Positions 55,294-63,778 of a stretch of DNA of 64,000 bases are shown piece by piece. Made by a program: the position numbers and the translations under genes. Each line of letters opens with the position of its first letter. Positions within the stretch are counted from its first letter, which is position 1. The stretch comes from Rhodalgimonas zhirmunskyi (lineage in GTDB: Bacteria; Pseudomonadota; Alphaproteobacteria; Rhodobacterales; Rhodobacteraceae), in the NCBI GenBank assembly GCA_030848925.1, contig JANFFA010000002.1, positions 248,001 through 312,000 on the forward strand, in the 5' to 3' direction. A model generated the notes under the pieces. That model did no database searches. It saw only the letters and a program-made list of their open reading frames with translations, and was not told where the DNA came from.

Positions 55294-56136
55294 ATGACCG
55301 CTACTTCCCACCAACGCGTTGCCTTTCAAGGCGAACCCGGGGCCTACAGCCACGAGGCCTGCCAGAATGCCCGCCCCGGGATGGAGGCCATTCCCTGCGA
55401 GACTTTCGAAGATGTGATCGCCTGTGTGCGCGACGGGCGCGCCGAATACGCGATGCTTCCAGTCGAAAACTCGACCTATGGGCGCGTCGCCGACATTCAC
55501 CGTCTGTTGCCTGAAAGCGGGCTCTACATCGTGGACGAGGCCTTCGTGCGGGTGCGCATCGCCTTGATGGGCCTTCCGGGGGCGCAACTCAAAGACATCC
55601 ACACCGTGCGCGCGCACCTCGTTTTGCTGCCGCAATCGGCTGGATTTCTCAAAACCCACGGAATCAAGGGCATCTCGGCCGCCGACAGCGCCGGTGCCGC
55701 AGCAGCCCTCGCGCAGGAGAAGATGCCGGGGGAAGGTGTGCTCGCCTCCGAACTGGCTGCCGAGATCTACGGTCTCGACGTGCTGGCCCGCGACATCGAG
55801 GATCACGGCCACAACACCACCCGCTTCCTGCTTATGGGCCGCGAGATGGACATGACCCGCCGGGGTGATCTGGGCATGATGACGACCTTCGTTTTCGAGG
55901 TCCGCAACATTCCCGCCGCGCTCTACAAGGCGATGGGCGGTTTTGCCACCAACGGTGTCAACATGACCAAGCTGGAAAGCTATATGGTCGACGGCAATTT
56001 CACCGCCACCCGATTTTACGCCGACATCGACGGCCACCCCGAGGATGATAACGTCAAACTCGCCATGGAAGAGCTCGACTATTTCACCTCGCATGTCGAA
56101 ATCCTTGGCGTCTATCCGGCGGATCGGCGGCGGTAA
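55294..56136 (+). CDS. pheA: Prephenate dehydratase
   Basis: Converts prephenate to phenylpyruvate in phenylalanine synthesis. The 280-residue protein has the dehydratase domain (VAFQGEPGAYSHEA, PVENSTYGRV and the catalytic HNTTRFLLM) and a C-terminal ACT domain (TTFVFEVRNIPAALYKAM) for feedback control by phenylalanine. There is no fused chorismate mutase. It ends 4 bases before the GFA-family gene. Confidence 0.96.
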   Translation: MTATSHQRVAFQGEPGAYSHEACQNARPGMEAIPCETFEDVIACVRDGRAEYAMLPVENSTYGRVADIHRLLPESGLYIVDEAFVRVRIALMGLPGAQLKDIHTVRAHLVLLPQSAGFLKTHGIKGISAADSAGAAAALAQEKMPGEGVLASELAAEIYGLDVLARDIEDHGHNTTRFLLMGREMDMTRRGDLGMMTTFVFEVRNIPAALYKAMGGFATNGVNMTKLESYMVDGNFTATRFYADIDGHPEDDNVKLAMEELDYFTSHVEILGVYPADRRR

Positions 56137-56140
56137 CGGC

Positions 56141-56518
56141 ATGACACAGATTACCGGCGGCTGTCTTTGCGGCGATATCCGCATCACGGCGACGGGCGCG
56201 CCGCTGCGCACCGGGGTCTGCCACTGTCTCGATTGCCGCAAACATCACGGTGCGCTGTTCTATGCCGCCGCGATCTTTCCCGAAAACGCGGTCAGCGTCG
56301 AAGGGACACCATCAAGCTTCGAGGGGCGCTATTTCTGCCCGCGCTGCGGCTCGTCCGTGTTCGCCCGCTCGGAAGGCGAGGTCGAGGTGCATCTTGGCAC
56401 GCTCGACACCCCGAACCAGTTCACCCCGGACTATGAGCTTTGGACAATCCGGCGCGAAAGCTGGCTCGCACCGTTTCCCTGCTCTACCAGCTACAAGCGC
56501 GACAGGCAGGTCGACTGA
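56141..56518 (+). CDS. GFA-family zinc-binding protein
   Basis: A 125-residue protein of the glutathione-dependent formaldehyde-activating (GFA/DUF636) fold. Zinc ligands are seen in GGCLCGD, CHCLDC and FCPRCGSSV. Most members do not act on formaldehyde, so the function here is unknown. It follows pheA by 4 bases and is probably cotranscribed. Confidence 0.88.
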   Translation: MTQITGGCLCGDIRITATGAPLRTGVCHCLDCRKHHGALFYAAAIFPENAVSVEGTPSSFEGRYFCPRCGSSVFARSEGEVEVHLGTLDTPNQFTPDYELWTIRRESWLAPFPCSTSYKRDRQVD

Positions 56519-56540
56519 ACCACGGCGCAACAGCGCCGCG

Positions 56541-57008
56541 TTACGCCATCCGCTTGTAATTCTCTTCCGTCGACTTGGCGAATTCGGCCACCTTGATCTG
56601 GAACCGTTTCGAAATATTCGCCTTGGCCAGCTTGATCGACTGCACAAGAAGCCGCGCCGACAGCGTTTTGGGCTTGAACTCGATCTCAAGGCTCAGTCGC
56701 GTCCGCCCGCGCGAAAGCGCCACCAACTCGACCTTCATGTCACCATCAAGACCGCTCATCACGCTTTCAAAATTCAGGCGCAGCGGCGCATCGTATTCGG
56801 TGCACACCACCGTCATCTCACGCGGTTTGCCACGAAAAGGAAAGGCAAGTGCCCAACGCGCGCCTTCGCCCGGCACCTCCAGCTCATCCAGCCGCCGCAC
56901 TTCGGCGCCACGCCGCATCGCTTGCCGCTCAAAGCCCTCGAAATCAGTAAGCACCTTGAAAACATGATCGATTGGCGCCTCAATGTCTTCTCGTGTCACG
57001 AATTTCAT
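56541..57008 (-). CDS. SRPBCC (START-like) domain protein
   Basis: A 155-residue single-domain protein of the polyketide cyclase/SRPBCC superfamily, which binds hydrophobic ligands. The N-terminal MKFVTREDIEAPIDHVFKVL and the C-terminal helix (SIKLAKANISKRFQIKVAEF) are typical. The ligand is unknown. The start at 57008 begins the conserved strand; the longer frame to 57113 has no ribosome site. Confidence 0.8.
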   Translation of the reverse strand: MKFVTREDIEAPIDHVFKVLTDFEGFERQAMRRGAEVRRLDELEVPGEGARWALAFPFRGKPREMTVVCTEYDAPLRLNFESVMSGLDGDMKVELVALSRGRTRLSLEIEFKPKTLSARLLVQSIKLAKANISKRFQIKVAEFAKSTEENYKRMA

Positions 57009-57152
57009 GCTTTGCCTGCCTGCTGGTCTCTTGGGTTTTGTGTCAAAGCCCTTTTGCGGCCAAAAGCGCCCGCGATCAAGCCTGCCGATGCCCTCAACAA
57101 GAGAACGCGGCAAGGTCTGGCCAATCTGTGTCTGGTCAATCTGTTCGGCGGG

Positions 57153-58124
57153 TCAATCCAACCGATCCGCCAGCCAGTTCCACAGCAGAAATTGCGCGAT
57201 CGCCCCCTTTCGGGCCGGCATCAACTCGGGGTGGCCCCCGGCAAAGGCCAGCGCGATCTCTTCACGGGTGAACCAGCGCGCATCCTCAATCTCTTTCGGG
57301 TCGATCGTAATCTCGTCATCCAGCGCCTCGCCCCGGCACCCGAACATCAGGCTGCTGGGATAGGGCCAGGGCTGGCTTGACAGATACTCGACCGCGCCAA
57401 CCCTGATCCCCGCTTCTTCGAACACCTCGCGCCGTACCGCCGCCTCAATCGGCTCACCGGGCTCGACGAACCCGGCCAACAGGGAAAACATCCCCTCGGG
57501 CCACCCCGGACTGCGCCCCATCAAGACCGAATTTCCCCGCGTGATCAGCATGATGACCACGGGATCGGTGCGTGGAAAATGTTGCGTCTTGCACGCGGGG
57601 CAAGAGCGTTGCCACCCGGCAAGGATCATCTCGCTTTGCTCACCACAGCGGGCACAGAAACGATGCGAGCGGTGCCAACTGAAAATCGCCTTGGCGGTCG
57701 CGGCCAGCTCGGCGTCACGCGCGGTGATCCGAGTCATCCGGGCGCGCAACTCGCCAAAGGCGGCATCCTCGGGGCCATCCGGGTGCACCTGCTCAGTCGG
57801 ATCAAGGAACGTGCCCATCAGCGACGCATCCAGCACATCCGGCGTCCAGCCCGACATATCGCGGGCAAAGATCGCGTCGCCCCCCTCTTCGAGGCCAAGC
57901 AGCATCTCGGGGCCGCCTTCGGCCATGAGCATCGGATGATCCAGCGGCAGTCGTGCCAGCCGGTCGCGCGCCTCGCCCTCGAACAGGGGCTTGCCACGCC
58001 ATGTCACGATGGTGCGCGCACCGTTGGAAGCGCGCAAAGCCTCAAGCGCCGCGTCATCGCCGCGCAAATGCGCCGCCCTGTCGAGGCCCGATCCCCCAAA
58101 AGTTACCGTCTCCGCCAGTTTCAT
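57153..58124 (-). CDS. nudC: NADH pyrophosphatase / NAD-cap hydrolase NudC
   Basis: A 323-residue Nudix hydrolase that splits NAD(H) and removes NAD caps from RNA. A zinc ribbon is formed by FCARCG and SCPACK. The Nudix box is intact, GFVEPGEPIEAAVRREVFEE then AGI. The NudC-specific SQPWPYPSSLM follows it. The start at 58124 has AGAGGAG 6 bases upstream; the longer frame is unsupported. Confidence 0.93.
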   Translation of the reverse strand: MKLAETVTFGGSGLDRAAHLRGDDAALEALRASNGARTIVTWRGKPLFEGEARDRLARLPLDHPMLMAEGGPEMLLGLEEGGDAIFARDMSGWTPDVLDASLMGTFLDPTEQVHPDGPEDAAFGELRARMTRITARDAELAATAKAIFSWHRSHRFCARCGEQSEMILAGWQRSCPACKTQHFPRTDPVVIMLITRGNSVLMGRSPGWPEGMFSLLAGFVEPGEPIEAAVRREVFEEAGIRVGAVEYLSSQPWPYPSSLMFGCRGEALDDEITIDPKEIEDARWFTREEIALAFAGGHPELMPARKGAIAQFLLWNWLADRLD

Positions 58125-58528
58125 ACGCGCTCCTCTTTGATCCGCGTCGGCTCCGGGGCAGCGCCCCGCCGTGTTTTGCAAACCTGTCGCACGTTTGCCC
58201 CGGCCCGACAATCCCGACCCAATCCCGACCCAATTTCGGCCCAAAATTCACGCTCCGGGTAGAGTCGCCAGCACAACCGAAAAAGCACAGAAAATTCTAA
58301 TTTCTCCTCAGGGTTGATTACGTCGCGTGACAACCACATTTGCAGGTGTTTTACTCGCTCCAAGACGGGGGCAGCGTTGACCTTGTCGAAGACCGGATGA
58401 AAGTCCGCAAGGGGGCCGATATCGGGGGTGTCGGTCTAAAATTGGGGAAGTTTAGGCGGGTCACTCCCGCCGAGGGCCAGATATTGACCGAAGGTATAGC
58501 TTGTCCGCCTGATGGCGGAGAGCAGCGT
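58125..58528. other. Divergent intergenic region with direct repeats and hairpin
   Basis: This 404-base gap between nudC and the nucleotidase gene has an AATCCCGACCC direct repeat (58210-58220 and 58221-58231, the second ending in AATTT) and a GGCGGG (58455-58460) with CCCGCC (58466-58471) hairpin. The nucleotidase frame is open back to a TTG at 58340, so part of it could be coding. Confidence 0.5.
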
Positions 58529-60496
58529 GTGAGGGTGCGCCTGCTACATACCAGTGATCTGCACGGCGCGGTGCGGGGGTTCGATTACCTCGCTGACCGG
58601 CCGAGCGAAGTTATCGGGCTGTCGCGCACCGCGACATTGATCGAAGCCGCGCGACGCGAGGCCGCAGATAATCACACGGCCTGTCTTTTGTTCGATACCG
58701 GCGACCTGCTGCAAGGCAATGCGATCTGCGATCTTGCCGCCGAAGCCGACTGCGCGCAGAACCGGATCAAACAGGAGCAATTCAAACTGGACGGGGGAAA
58801 AAGCGCCGCCCCCCCGCAGACGCATCCCATCGTCGCCGCCATGAATGCCCTTGGCTATGACGCGATGACCATCGGCAACCACGATCTCGATTATGGTGCC
58901 GACGCGATGGTCACGGCCCTTCACGAGGCCGACTTCCCAGTTGTAGCTGCAAATCTGTTCAGGAAAACCGATAGCGGAGAGGCCAGCCCAGGCCCCTTTC
59001 CACCGCGCGTCATGCTGTCGCGAACAGCGATCGATGAAAACGGCCGGGAACACACCCTAAACATCGCCGTGATCGGCTGCCTTCCTCCCCAGACGCTCAA
59101 TTGGAACCACGACAGCGCAGCAAGCTTCGTGATCACAGACATGTTCACCGAAGTGCACCGACAGGCCACAGCCGCCCGCGCCGAGGGGGCCGATCTCGTC
59201 ATCGCGCTTGCGCATACCGGGCTGGATTCGGACAGCCCCGGCGCCATGAGCGAAAACGCCGCGCGCGCGCTCGCCGGGCTGGCCGAAATCGACGCGGTGC
59301 TTGCCGGCCATTCTCACCTGCCCTTCCCGCCGCCCCAAGACAAAAGTCAACCGGGGGCAGCCGATTTGGCGCCCGCGTCGGCCCTTGGGGAAAACGGGCT
59401 GATCCACGGCACTCCGATCACCAATCCGGGCGCTTGGGGCGCATATCTTGGCGTGATCGACCTGTGCCTGATGCGCAATGACAGCAGCCCGGGAAAGGGC
59501 TGGCGTGTCACCTCGGCCCGCGCCAGCCTTCGCCCGATCACAGAGCGCGACCCATCCGGTCGGTTGATGCACGTCACCGCCGAGGACTCACACCTTCTCA
59601 CCCTGTCCCAACCGGCCCATACGCAGGCGCGCTGGATGCTTGGCCAAGTTCTGGGTAAAACGACCGTTCCGCTCCAGAGCTATTTTTCGTTGGTATGCTC
59701 CGACGCCGCGCTTGAGCTTATCGGTCAAGCGAAACGCAACCACCTGCGCGAATGCCTCAGGGGCACGCCCGATGAAGGGCTGCCGGTCCTTGCGGCCGTG
59801 TCATCGCTCAAGACCGGGCGGCGCGGCGGACCCGAACATTTCGTCGATATCCCCCCGGGGCCGCTGACCCGCCGCAATGTTTCTGACCTGTTGTTCTACA
59901 AGAACAACTTCTGCGCCCTACGCGTCACCGGCGCATTCCTTCGCAACTGGCTCGAAATCAGCGCCAGCCTGTTCGCCCGCCTCACACCGGGCAAGGCGCT
60001 GGATGGCCCGCTGTTTCTCGATGGAGTTCCCGGTTACGCGTTCGATGTGCTGCACGGATTGACCTATGAAATCGACCTGTCGTCCCCGGCCCGGTTCAAT
60101 ACCAAGGGACGCCTGATCGATCCAGCCGCAAGCCGCGTTCATGATATCCGTCACCTCGGGAAACCGATCGGCGTTGACGATGTCTTTGCCGTGGCAACCC
60201 ACAGCTACCGCCTGTTCGGTGTCGGCTTCCCCGAGATGACCAAAATCGCGCATGCCGAGTTGATGTTCGAAGAAAAGACCTCCAACCGCACGATTCTGAC
60301 CCGCTATATCAGGGAAATGGGCACGGTTTCCCCCGTGGCCGACCCGGTCTGGCGCTTCACGCCACAGGGCGGCGCCTCGGCACGGTTCTTAACCGGCCCG
60401 GCGGCGCGGGCCCACCTCGGAGAAGCCGGGTTGCCGGCCCTCGAGGACATTGGAAACGACGCGCGGGGTTTCGCTATCTTCCGCGTCACCCTCTGA
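58529..60496 (+). CDS. CpdB-like 2',3'-cyclic nucleotide phosphodiesterase/3'-nucleotidase
   Basis: A 655-residue metallophosphoesterase of the 5'-nucleotidase family. The metal site is complete: LHTSDLHG, LFDTGDLLQG, IGNHDLDYG, a histidine in ALAHTGLD and LAGHSH. The C-terminal nucleotide-binding domain contains LLFYKNNFCALRVTG and FDVLHGLTYEIDL. Homologues are periplasmic, but no signal peptide is visible from this start. The GTG at 58529 is chosen for GGAG 8 bases upstream and because the domain begins at once; TTG 58340 or ATG 58397 would add a non-hydrophobic extension. Its stop is 33 bases before the ffs promoter. Confidence 0.85.
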   Translation: MRVRLLHTSDLHGAVRGFDYLADRPSEVIGLSRTATLIEAARREAADNHTACLLFDTGDLLQGNAICDLAAEADCAQNRIKQEQFKLDGGKSAAPPQTHPIVAAMNALGYDAMTIGNHDLDYGADAMVTALHEADFPVVAANLFRKTDSGEASPGPFPPRVMLSRTAIDENGREHTLNIAVIGCLPPQTLNWNHDSAASFVITDMFTEVHRQATAARAEGADLVIALAHTGLDSDSPGAMSENAARALAGLAEIDAVLAGHSHLPFPPPQDKSQPGAADLAPASALGENGLIHGTPITNPGAWGAYLGVIDLCLMRNDSSPGKGWRVTSARASLRPITERDPSGRLMHVTAEDSHLLTLSQPAHTQARWMLGQVLGKTTVPLQSYFSLVCSDAALELIGQAKRNHLRECLRGTPDEGLPVLAAVSSLKTGRRGGPEHFVDIPPGPLTRRNVSDLLFYKNNFCALRVTGAFLRNWLEISASLFARLTPGKALDGPLFLDGVPGYAFDVLHGLTYEIDLSSPARFNTKGRLIDPAASRVHDIRHLGKPIGVDDVFAVATHSYRLFGVGFPEMTKIAHAELMFEEKTSNRTILTRYIREMGTVSPVADPVWRFTPQGGASARFLTGPAARAHLGEAGLPALEDIGNDARGFAIFRVTL

Positions 60497-60529
60497 ACTC
60501 GTCGCCCCCCGTATTGGCGGCCAGACCAC

Positions 60530-60558
60530 TTGCGAATCCCGCACCGCTCCCCTATATC
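60530..60558 (+). promoter_or_regulatory. Promoter of the SRP RNA gene
   Basis: TTGCGA (60530-60535) and TATATC (60553-60558) are separated by exactly 17 bases, and the RNA 5' end is predicted 8 bases further on at 60566. Confidence 0.7.
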
Positions 60559-60565
60559 CCGCTTC

Positions 60566-60659
60566 GAGAGGTTGGCGCGGGCAGGCACCTCGCCAACCCG
60601 GTCAGGTCCGGAAGGAAGCAGCCGTAACGAGCCCCGCTTGGGTCGTTGTCCAGCCTCTC
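60566..60659 (+). ncRNA. ffs: Signal recognition particle RNA, small bacterial type (4.5S)
   Basis: The universally conserved SRP core is present: GGTCAGGTCCGGAAGGAAGC followed by AGCC, with the tetraloop GGAA and the asymmetric internal loop bound by Ffh. The ends GAGAGGTTGG (60566-60575) and CCAGCCTCTC (60650-60659) pair to close a single long hairpin of about 94 bases. It targets membrane proteins cotranslationally together with Ffh and FtsY. The exact ends are inferred from pairing and the promoter. Confidence 0.95.
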
Positions 60660-60709
60660 ACCTTTACCTTACCGTTTGCGCCACGCCTTCGCGCTCGGTC
60701 CGCATACCG

Positions 60710-61879
60710 ATGGGCGGCGACGGCTTGCAGAAGCCGAAACAGGTAAGCAAACCAGTGGAACTCACGCTCAAAACCCTTGGATGGTCGCCGTTTTTCGGGC
60801 GGCAATGCGCCGATGAACTGGCGCGTCTTACGCCCTACCGCATCGCCGAAGTGCACCGCGACAGGCTTACGGGCCTATCCGAAGCTGGCCTATCCGAAGC
60901 TGGCCCGCCTGACTCTGGCCTGTCTGACTCTGGCCTGTCTGGCTCTGGCCTGTCTGGCTCTGGCCTGCCTGACTCTGGCACGGCAAGCCTGATCACACCG
61001 CCCGGCATTACAACGGCCGACATCACAGTCGGGGATTGGGTGCTGGCCGACGCCGACCACCGGATCGAACGGGTTCTCGACCGGCAGACGCTTTTGCAAC
61101 GGCGCGCACCGGGGACGGACGCGCGCAATCAGTTGATCGCGGCGAATGTCGATGTCCTGTTCATCACCACGTCCTGCAACGATGATTTCAACACGGCCCG
61201 GCTGGAACGCTATCTCGCCCTAGCGCACGAGGCAGGGTGCCTGCCGGTGATCGTTCTCACCAAGGCCGATGTCGTCGAAGATCCGGACACGTATGTGCAC
61301 GACGCCGAAGCGCTGGCGCCAATGCAGGTGGCCATCGCGATCAACGCCCATGACCCCGACGATCTGGCCCAGCTTGCCGGCTGGATCGGCGTCGGTCAGA
61401 CGGCGGCGCTGGTCGGCTCGTCCGGGGTTGGTAAGACCACGATCCTCAACGGCCTTACGGGTAAAGATTTCGAAACCCGCACCATTCGCGAAGATGACGC
61501 CCATGGCCGTCACACCACCACGGCCCGCGCGCTGATCCCTACGGCGAATGGCGGCTGGATCATCGACACGCCCGGAATGCGGGCGTTGCGGCTGCACGCC
61601 GCCGAAGAAGGCATCGAACAGCTGTTCGCCGATATCGTCGATCTGGCGGCACAATGCCGGTTCCGCGATTGCGCCCATCAGGGCGAGCCGGGCTGCGCGG
61701 TTCAGGCCGCCATCGCCGACGGGCGGCTTGAGGCCGACAGGGTAGCCCGCTGGAACAAGCTCCGCCTCGAAGATCTACGCAACTCGGAAACCTTGGCACA
61801 GGCCCGCGCGCGCGGGCGCAGTTTCCGGCGCATGGTGCGCAGCGTCACGAAAGAGAAATCCGACCGCACAAAGCGCTAA
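60710..61879 (+). CDS. rsgA: Ribosome small-subunit-dependent GTPase RsgA
   Basis: A 389-residue circularly permuted GTPase that checks late 30S assembly. An N-terminal OB-fold region ends at ITVGDWVLA, followed by the G domain with permuted motifs: TKAD (G4), GSSGVGKTTILN (G1) and IDTPGMRAL (G3). The zinc finger is CRFRDCAHQGEPGC. Residues 55-89 are seven tandem pentapeptides (GLSEA, GPPDS, GLSGS types) inserted in the OB fold. The start ATG 60710 has no clear ribosome site; GTG 60755 (then ELTLKTLGW) is an alternative. It lies 50 bases after ffs. Confidence 0.92.
   Translation: MGGDGLQKPKQVSKPVELTLKTLGWSPFFGRQCADELARLTPYRIAEVHRDRLTGLSEAGLSEAGPPDSGLSDSGLSGSGLSGSGLPDSGTASLITPPGITTADITVGDWVLADADHRIERVLDRQTLLQRRAPGTDARNQLIAANVDVLFITTSCNDDFNTARLERYLALAHEAGCLPVIVLTKADVVEDPDTYVHDAEALAPMQVAIAINAHDPDDLAQLAGWIGVGQTAALVGSSGVGKTTILNGLTGKDFETRTIREDDAHGRHTTTARALIPTANGGWIIDTPGMRALRLHAAEEGIEQLFADIVDLAAQCRFRDCAHQGEPGCAVQAAIADGRLEADRVARWNKLRLEDLRNSETLAQARARGRSFRRMVRSVTKEKSDRTKR
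60872..60976 (+). repeat. Seven 15-bp tandem repeats within rsgA
   Basis: Seven in-frame units of the type GGCCTRTCYGAMTCT run without a gap from 60872 to 60976. Units 1 and 2 are identical, and units 5 and 6 are identical. Each encodes five residues, so slippage would change protein length without frameshift. Confidence 0.9.
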
Positions 61880-61920
61880 GCGGTCAGCGCAGCCCCTCCC
61901 AGCGCCCGCGCGTGAGCGGC

Positions 61921-62904
61921 TCAGACCAGCCCCGCGTCGCGAAACAGCGCCATCACGTCCCGCTCGGGCCGTGCGCCGTAATGCGAAATCACCTCGGCCG
62001 CCGCGATACAGCCCATCCGCCCTGCAACCTCAAGACTCGTGCCTGTGGCAATTCCGTACAGGAAACCGGCAGCGAATTGATCGCCAGCACCCGTGGCATC
62101 CACCGGCACGATTTCATCCACCGGCACGATCGCCTCTTCCTCACCGCGCAACAGAACCACATCATGGCCCGACCGGGTGCAGACAACCATACCCGCATCC
62201 GCCGCAGCCTGTTCCAATGCCGCGCTCAGGTCGGTCTGGTAAAGCGATTCCCACTCGTGGCTGTTGCCGATGACGTAATCCAATTCCTTCACCAGCTTGC
62301 GGAAATCATCCCGGTGCCGGTCGACACAGAACGGATCGGACAGCGCAATCCCCGCCTTGCCGCCCCCGGCACGACAGGCGCGCGCAGCCGCGGTAAAGGC
62401 CTCTTTGCCCTTGGGCTTGTCATAAAGATAGCCTTCGAGGAACAGGATTTCGGCCCCACCAGCGACCGCATCTGGCACGTCCTCGGGGCCCAGTTCCGCC
62501 GAAATTCCAAGGTAGGTGTTCATCGAGCGCTCACCATCCGGCGAAACGAAAATCATCGAGCGCGAGGTCGGCAATTCACCCCCCGCGACCGGTGGATTGA
62601 CGAAATCTGTGCCGCCCTTGGTCATCCCTTCGGCATAAAACTGGCCCAACGCGTCGTCGCGCACCCGCCCGATAAAGGCGGTCGAAAGCCCCAGTGCCCC
62701 TAGGCCCGCCAGCGTGTTGGCCACCGATCCACCCGGCGCCTGGGTGCGGTTCTTCATCGCGTCATACAGCATCTCACCCCGGTCCTGCTCGACCAGTTGC
62801 ATGATGCCTTTTTCAATCCCCATCAGGTCGAGGAAACCGTCGTCACTTTGCGAAATCACGTCGACGATGGCGTTGCCGATGCCGACAACCTTGTAACTGC
62901 TCAC
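61921..62904 (-). CDS. PfkB-family carbohydrate/nucleoside kinase (adenosine kinase-like)
   Basis: A 327-residue ribokinase-fold kinase. The N-terminal GIGNAIVDVIS, APGGSVANTLAGL and the C-terminal DATGAGDQFAAGFLYG (catalytic Asp and anion hole) are all intact. The pattern is closest to adenosine kinase-like bacterial members, but the substrate is not certain. The start is GTG 62904 with GAGGAG upstream, overlapping the nth stop (GTGA), so the two genes are coupled. Confidence 0.88.
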   Translation of the reverse strand: MSSYKVVGIGNAIVDVISQSDDGFLDLMGIEKGIMQLVEQDRGEMLYDAMKNRTQAPGGSVANTLAGLGALGLSTAFIGRVRDDALGQFYAEGMTKGGTDFVNPPVAGGELPTSRSMIFVSPDGERSMNTYLGISAELGPEDVPDAVAGGAEILFLEGYLYDKPKGKEAFTAAARACRAGGGKAGIALSDPFCVDRHRDDFRKLVKELDYVIGNSHEWESLYQTDLSAALEQAAADAGMVVCTRSGHDVVLLRGEEEAIVPVDEIVPVDATGAGDQFAAGFLYGIATGTSLEVAGRMGCIAAAEVISHYGARPERDVMALFRDAGLV

Positions 62905-63545
62905 AGGTTTTTCTCCTCGAATTGGCAGAGATCGCGGATCAGACAAGCCGCGCATTTGGGTTTGCGGGCGACGCAGGTATAGCGCCCGTGCAGGATCATC
63001 CAGTGATGCGCGTGCTGCTGAAAATCGACCGGGATGTTGTCCTCGATCGCGCGCTCCACGGCGACCACGTCCTTACCCGGGCACACGCCCGAACGGTTCC
63101 CGAAGCGAAAGATATGCGTATCCACCGCCTGCGCCGGGTAATGCCACCACATGTTCAGCACCACGTTGGCGGTTTTGCGTCCCACGCCCGGCAGGCTTTC
63201 CAAAGCGGCGCGGGAATTGGGCACCTCGCCGCCATAGTCATCGACCAGAATGCGCGCCATCTTCATCACGTTCTTGGCCTTGTTGCGGTAAAGGCCGATC
63301 GTCTTGATATGCTCGATCAGGCCCTCTTCGCCCAGATCCAGCATCTTCTGCGGCGTATCCGCCACCTTGAACAACTTGTCCGTGGCCTTGTTCACCCCCG
63401 CATCGGTGGCCTGCGCGCTCAGCGCCACGGCCACGGTCAGCGTATAGGCATTCACATGGTTCAGTTCGCCCTTGGGCTCGGCCTCGGCCGTCTGGAAACG
63501 GGTGAAAATTTCGCGGATCGTGTGGTAATCGAGTTGCTTGGCCAT
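62901..63545 (-). CDS. nth: Endonuclease III
   Basis: A 214-residue DNA glycosylase/AP lyase that removes oxidised pyrimidines. The helix-hairpin-helix LPGVGRKTANVVL carries the catalytic lysine, AVDTHIFR the catalytic Asp, and the C-terminal CVARKPKCAACLIRDLC binds a [4Fe-4S] cluster. The start at 63545 (MAKQLDYHT) is chosen because the domain begins there; GGATGGGGCG lies upstream. Confidence 0.95.
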   Translation of the reverse strand: MAKQLDYHTIREIFTRFQTAEAEPKGELNHVNAYTLTVAVALSAQATDAGVNKATDKLFKVADTPQKMLDLGEEGLIEHIKTIGLYRNKAKNVMKMARILVDDYGGEVPNSRAALESLPGVGRKTANVVLNMWWHYPAQAVDTHIFRFGNRSGVCPGKDVVAVERAIEDNIPVDFQQHAHHWMILHGRYTCVARKPKCAACLIRDLCQFEEKNL

Positions 63546-63747
63546 CGCCCCATCCCGGCTTGGGTTTGCGACGTGATAAGGCGCGCCGGGCGCGTTGACA
63601 ACCAACGGCAACGCAAATGGCGGAAGGGGAGGGGCCATGTCGCCGGCCGGACCCGACTGGACGACTGCGATCATACGCACCTGCCCTTTACATCGCTTCG
63701 CTTGAATTACAGTGAATTTGGGCACCAACGCTGCTAGGCTGTACCTC

Positions 63748-63764
63748 TGGGCCAATTTGGCCCA
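63748..63764. promoter_or_regulatory. Palindromic operator-like site before the HxlR gene
   Basis: TGGGCCAATTTGGCCCA is a perfect 8-bp inverted repeat around one central base. It sits directly before the AAGGAG ribosome site of the regulator gene and could be its autoregulatory operator. Confidence 0.5.
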
Positions 63765-63778
63765 AGGAGTTCACTCCG

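Noticed and set aside
60530-60709. 60-codon N-terminal extension of rsgA
   Set aside because: It covers the SRP RNA gene and its promoter, so it cannot be a normal protein-coding extension; the conserved RsgA region begins after 60710.
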